From Psococerastis gibbosa (taxonomy: Eukaryota > Arthropoda > Insecta > Psocodea > Psocidae), in assembly GCA_963971405.1 (NCBI GenBank), contig OZ020489.1, positions 7,626,001-7,690,000 of the forward strand: a stretch of 64,000 nucleotides of DNA, given 5' to 3'. Shown here piece after piece: positions 59,200-64,000 of the stretch. Under the pieces are notes generated by a model that was given only the letters and a program-made list of their open reading frames with translations, was not told the DNA's origin and made no database searches. Position 1 is the first letter of the stretch. Every line of letters starts with the position of its first letter. The position numbers and the translations under genes are program-made.

Positions 59200-59336
59200 T
59201 TACTTTTTGGTCATGATTTTGAGATACTCGAGAGCGTTCTGGGCGGCGTCCGTGCGAGCCTCCTTGCCTGAGGCACCACAGCCGTAGCATACGGCCACTG
59301 GAAGAGTCGACAGCTGGACCAAGCACTGATGCTTTC
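59200..59336 (-). CDS. loqs: loqs dsRBD3, second half and stop
   Basis: GKHQCLVQLSTLPVAV to ALEYLKIMTKK then TAA; acceptor ctgtacag. Its Ala-rich helix is the dsRBD signature. Confidence 0.94.
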
Positions 59337-62300
59337 CTGTACAGAAAAAAATATTAGATATTTTTTAATACAGGCGCTTTTGCGTTGCCGTGCATATGTA
59401 GTTGTCATCCTCACTCTCCTCAGACTTTTGAGGTACGCTATCAGCAGACATTGCGTTATCAAGAACTATTGTTGATTTGATTGAATAGCTAGTGTGTATA
59501 GTAGTAAGTTTTAGTCCCACAGATTCCACTATTATGTAATTTATCAATTTAATTAATGCAGCCATGTCTAATTTACTTACCAGAATTGGAAGTTTCCTCC
59601 ACGTCGACGTAAGTGACCTCAAAGTGTTGCTCACTGGCGATCTCTTGCAGAAACTGGACAAAGTTGAAGTCCGGTTTGGTCATCACTTCAGTCTATATAA
59701 CAAAAATAAATTTAGTGTGAGTGCATTATTAGTTCGTCCATGGCCAGTTTCTGGCAGAGATTTCTAACTATTTTGATAGTTCAGTTGCAGAAATATGAAA
59801 ATGGTCAGATGAAAAATTCCCGCCTACTTAATTACTATAAGCATAAAATCAGTCATTGAATATATATTATGTAAATTATAATATACAATATATTCAATGA
59901 TCCAATTAAACAAGTTGTATAGCAATAACCTGTTAATCAATCAATGTTACATTCATTTAAAATTTTGCAAATTCAATTGATTTTTTAAAATAATAAGACA
60001 CGGGACGAAGCCTACGAGCCAATCGGTGTGTGTCTGGTGTTTTTATTAAAATATGTATTATATTGTCCATTTGAAATCATGTGCGGTTACGACTTAGAAT
60101 GTTTTGACAACAGCCAATGACGTTATATTAAAATGGTCCATAGCTGTTGAAAAATTCAGCAACGATTGTGAACATTGAGACAACACTCAGGAGTTGCATG
60201 TATGAGATGGGAGCTGTGGACCATTAGTTTACAAAAAGCATCGAGCATGCTGAGTGGTGTGCAGAAGTTCATAAATTGATGTTCGAAGCTTCCTTCTTCC
60301 TTGGTGCAATATTGCCTATTTTCAAAATACTGTATGTTCCACCTAAAGTCAGAAGGGCGTACCATCAAAAAACCAATTTCGACAAAATTGCGTCTAAAGA
60401 TGCTTTTGCTAATAACAAGCAGTCAGATACGCCCTCCTAATCGAAAATTTCCGCCTTATTTTTCACGTAAGATTTTTTTCGGCACATACAAAGGTAGAAC
60501 TTATGACAAGGTCACTAAATCTGATCTTAACTCAATTTCCCCTTTTGACTTCTGACGATATTTTCGTCTATATTGTTGGTATCTTCCTCCTTTTAGAACT
60601 CTAGGTTTATTTGATACAAATTTCAATGCCATTACATTGGAATATGAGCGCTAATTATTACCCCCTGGCTGTATAAGCAAATAATGGGGGATAAGGACAG
60701 TCTTATTATCCGCATACTAATAAATAGATAAAATAACAAAAACTTTGGAAAGCCACTAAAGACGTAAAATTGTAAAATTGACAATATAATACCCTACAAA
60801 CAAACTACGCGTCCCAAAACAAAAGCGTGGAATGATCCAGCACGGCCACAAAGCCCGAGTGCCACAGTTTCTTTTATATCGGGTACATTTTCAAAATTTG
60901 CATATTATCTTAAAATTTCCAAGTTTTATTAAGAGCGGATCGACACCTCTACTATAGTTTTTTTTTTTTTTTTTTTACTATAAGTCAAATTTCACAGGAA
61001 GTGTACAGCCACTTATCGGACGTCATAAATTAGAGGAAATGCTCCTCTGCATTTTGATATATCTATGTGGCCGCCACTAGCACCGTTTGGCCTTAGCTAT
61101 GGAAGGCACGAAGAAATGCAAGAACTTCTTCTATCTATAACCCTTCTATCGAAGATGGCGACCATCATGGCAATTTGGACCTTAGAGACTGCTGCTCTGA
61201 AAAGGGAATTCGTGCTCTTGCCAAACCACTGCCTCAAGGTTTGCAACCTCCCATCTTCCCTTCACAAGACAAGTATGTTAGCCGACAGCAGCAACTCGGC
61301 ATTCGCCTTTAGGACCTCAGCATTAGGGACAATGTCTCCTCAAGATATGCAGCATGTGGAGCAAATGGTTTCTCTATATACATAGTGCGAGAATGGAGGG
61401 CAGAAGGCGGCAAGGTAAGCCACGTAAGTGATGGAGAGACGAGGGGGAAAGTGACCTTCGGATGATGTCAGTGGCTGGCCAAGGACTGACATGTTCGGAG
61501 ATAGATGGTGCGAGAGCCCAAAGCTCAACGCGAGCTGTGGCGCCGAGGAAGAAGGAAAAATACAAGTTAGGTTAGGTGCACGTCTTTCAAGACTGTTGCC
61601 AAACGGTGTTAGTCACATGCAATGAATAAAAAATTTAGAGGAACATTTCTTCTACTTGGCGACATTATTCTATGAGCAATATTTCTTGTGAAACTTGATT
61701 TTATAAAATAAAATAAAAAATCGTATAGTGTTGTGTCCGATTTCCTCCTAATAATAAATAAATAAAAACTTAGGAAAGCCACTAAGGAGGATCAAAGGGA
61801 ATCATTCCACATTTTTTGATAACAACATGGTGTGAGAGCTAATTAATTAAATTATCGTTCGGCATTGGCAAAGTCGCTCTTTAAACACGCCCTGAAATAT
61901 ATACTTTGATAATACATTTGTTTATGTGAACTATAGTTAATCCTCTATAAAATAATATTATCTAAAAGGAAGGAGCAGATGACGTATTCCATAATTAAGG
62001 CTTAGTTTATAGATTTTTCGGGATTACCGGTAGTTCACAGGATAAAATCTAACGTGTATTATCGCAGTTTATATCATTGATGAGGTGTATAAAGGGAATC
62101 TTGGTCAATATACGAGTAAGTGCTCTGGACCAAGAAATAAATTAGCTCTCACCCCATGTTGCTTTTAAAAAATCTGAACAGATTCCCCTAAATTGTCAAT
62201 AAACCCAATACAAAGAGACTACGACACTCAAACCAAAGAAGCCAGAGTGTCACCGTTGCTTTTGTGTCGGGTATATTTTCAACAAGTGCATCTTACCTGA

Positions 62301-62446
62301 AGCTTTCCAAGTTTGATGCCACTGCTCTGTTTGAGGTTCTTGTGAAAGGACGCGACCTTGTGTGTCACGGGCGGAGTCAATGAAGGGATTTTGCTGTTTT
62401 TCAGCTGCGAATAACGCTCACTCAACGTCTCGGCCGTTTCAGTAGC
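59200..62446 (-). CDS. loqs: Loquacious / TARBP2-type double-stranded RNA-binding protein, C-terminal three exons (gene continues past the window)
   Basis: Exons 62297-62446, 59581-59692 and 59200-59336 join in frame to 132 codons plus TAA. The first encodes the linker after dsRBD2 (LSERYSQLKNSKIPSLTPPV). The next two encode dsRBD3: FVQFLQEIASEQHFEVTYVD, then CLVQLSTLPVAVCYGCGASG and AAQNALEYLKIMTKK at the C-terminus. In the fly protein this third domain binds Dicer rather than RNA; the protein is Dicer's partner in microRNA and siRNA processing. dsRBD1 and dsRBD2 must lie beyond 64000 or in unrecognised exons. Confidence 0.93.
59581..59692 (-). CDS. loqs: loqs dsRBD3, first half
   Basis: TEVMTKPDFNFVQFLQEIAS to VEETSNS; acceptor tatatag, donor gtaagt. 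Confidence 0.92.
59700..62290. other. loqs intron
   Basis: 59850-59901 is a hairpin (TCATTGAATATAT / ATATATTCAATGA). 61036-61095 repeats the dispersed sequence at 2637-2720. A T run lies at 60959-60976. No additional exon found. Confidence 0.45.
62297..62446 (-). CDS. loqs: loqs linker exon
   Basis: ATETAETLSERYSQLK to HKNLKQSSGIKLGKLQ; acceptor cgttgtag, donor gtaaga; both phases 0. Confidence 0.9.
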
Positions 62447-62748
62447 CTACAACGTAAACCAACTACCGTTACTTCCTAAACTCTAGAGTTCTAATGAGGA
62501 GTGTACCACGCCAATTTTTCGAAATTTTTCAATTTTCCCCCCAATTTTACATTTTTGCCAACGTGATGGTGCATACCATCCCGGCAAGGAGTGGAGACTC
62601 TGGCTTGAATCCCATTTCCGTCCATTTTCCATATCATCCTTTCTCTAACAAAGACGGCATTCTTCGAAATGTTACACATACCGTTTACCAGCTTTCGTAG
62701 CATGGAATGTCCGCAACATAAGAAGACATACAATCAAACAGGAGTTAT

Positions 62749-63005
62749 GGCGTGTCACTGGTCAATGTTTTGTGATAAAGTTGAGATTTTTTTTAAGAAG
62801 ACTATTATGTAGATACTTAACTTATCGACTATAAATTAAGTCATAATATGGTAGATAATTATTAATGATGTCTGCTGCCATATTATAACTTAATTTATAA
62901 TAGATAAGTTAAATGTCTACAATCTACATAATAGTCTCCTTAAAAAAAATCTCAACTTTTTTTAAATAATAAATCACGGAAACATTGACCAGTGGAATAC
63001 ACGCC
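62749..63005. mobile_element. Hairpin MITE with internal palindrome
   Basis: Ends GGCGTGTCACTGGTCAATG and CATTGACCAGTGGAATACACG-type complement. The interior has a second hairpin, GACTATTATGTAGATACTTA against the complement near 62925, shared with 24530-24748. Flanks TAT and AAT do not match. Confidence 0.72.
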
Positions 63006-63239
63006 AATGGGCGAATAGGTCATACGTTATCGGACATAATGATTAAATGATTATTAACGTCATACGTAAAAGATGGCCACACCTCAGATGCAAATACACA
63101 TAAAATCAATGTAAAACAAACCCGGTCGTGAAATTCGACTTCTATCTGGGGGGAGTAGGTATACCGTAATGGAAGTAAGTAACTTGTTACCAGTTGTGTC
63201 GGACGTTCTTAAATTGCAATAATTCTGCAATTTAGCAAC

Positions 63240-63345
63240 ATGTGAAACATCTCAAAAAGGGGGGGGGGGCTCCAGAGGGACTGGAGAAACTGTTTGGGGG
63301 GGGGGGGGGCAGGCCCCCTCGGGCTCCCCCGTAGAGCCGCCACTG
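63240..63345. mobile_element. hAT-like right end with G runs
   Basis: Ends GTAGAGCCGCCACTG (complement CAGTGGCGGCTCTAC), preceded by two G-only runs of 10-14. The other terminus was not found. Confidence 0.45.
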
Positions 63346-63454
63346 AGTATTAACCAATTACCGGTAAAAAAAAGAAATACTATCCAAACTTGGGAAGACA
63401 GTCAAACCCGGTTTTTGGGCAAAAATATCAAAAGGTAGACCGGTACACACGGCA

Positions 63455-63895
63455 CCCTCGAGTCACGGACGATGTTTTGTTAATGTTGCAAATGGGTAGT
63501 TAGAAAACCAGAGTAAACTTCAGAAGATTTTTTACGTTGACGCGGATTCTGTGTGTGCCGAGAGGAAACCGAGAATAGGTGCACGCCGAAAATGTCTGTA
63601 GTTTACTCTGGGGTTTTCGAATCCCCATTTGCTACAAGACAAAAATCGCCAGTGCTTTGCGTGCCGAATGGTTCATGTCTCCCTCGAGTCACGGACGATG
63701 TTTTGTTAATGTTGCAAATGGGTAGTTAGAAAACCAGAGTAAACTTCAGAAGATTTTTTACGTTGACGCGGATTCTGTGTGTGCCGAGAATAGGTGCACG
63801 CCGAAATTGTCTGTAGTTTACTCTGGGGTTTTCGAATCCCCATTTGCTACAAGACAAAAATCGCCAGTGCTTTGCGTGCCGAATGGTTCATGTCT
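63455..63895 (+). repeat. Tandem duplication, 226 + 215 bp
   Basis: The two units match apart from one 11-bp deletion in unit 2 and a few substitutions. Each unit contains an inverted repeat: GCAAATGGG..CCAGAGTAAAC against GTTTACTCTGG..CCCATTTGC. Confidence 0.92.
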
Positions 63896-64000
63896 GCCGG
63901 GCCAAGTTATGAGAATGAGGTCCGGTCCCAGTTGATTCGGACAATTAGAGTTCTGCTGTGAGATTGTTTATTTTCTTTTGTAGTTTATATTGTCTATTGT

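Overview
This window is arthropod nuclear DNA, most likely from an insect. The evidence is split genes with GT-AG introns of about 0.2-9 kb, AT-rich spacers, no operons, and a very dense load of SINEs, LINE relics and hairpin MITEs. The species cannot be read from the sequence. The protein styles (Loquacious-type dsRBD protein, Ptpmeg-type phosphatase, lipase-3-type acid lipase) fit an insect.

Four protein-coding genes can be reconstructed with every exon junction in frame. (1) Plus strand, 2110-12910: a secreted or lysosomal acid lipase, 7 exons, 418 aa, apparently complete. (2) Minus strand, 36574-21982: a FERM-PDZ tyrosine phosphatase (PTPN3/PTPN4, fly Ptpmeg), 15 exons, 884 aa; only the last C-terminal exon is unlocated. 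(3) Minus strand, 51229-39171: bifunctional CoA synthase (PPAT plus dephospho-CoA kinase), 6 exons, at least 496 aa; a short upstream exon may be missing. (4) Minus strand, 62446-59200 and running off the right edge: the C-terminal exons of Loquacious/TARBP2, including the third dsRBD and the stop. The genes serve unrelated jobs (lipid digestion, signalling, CoA synthesis, small-RNA processing), so nothing suggests a cluster.

The rest is mobile DNA. A LINE with endonuclease, RT and RNase H, flanked by a perfect 12-bp target duplication, sits in lipase intron 5; a nearly identical truncated copy with its own 12-bp duplication is at 46845-47899. Relics of RTE-like, CR1/L2-like and other LINEs, two tRNA-like SINE families, hAT-like and mariner-like MITEs and a TTAA-flanked piggyBac-like element are also present.

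The most striking feature is a family of about 16 hairpin elements. They share termini of the form GGCGnnn(A/T)TTCCAC, a subterminal CTGCTACCACGTCA block and TTA/TAA flanks (PIF/Harbinger-like). Many are nested hairpins in which an inner inverted repeat with its own TIR-like ends sits exactly in the centre of an outer one. Several of these, and the LINE, lie within about 35 bp of a 5' splice site.
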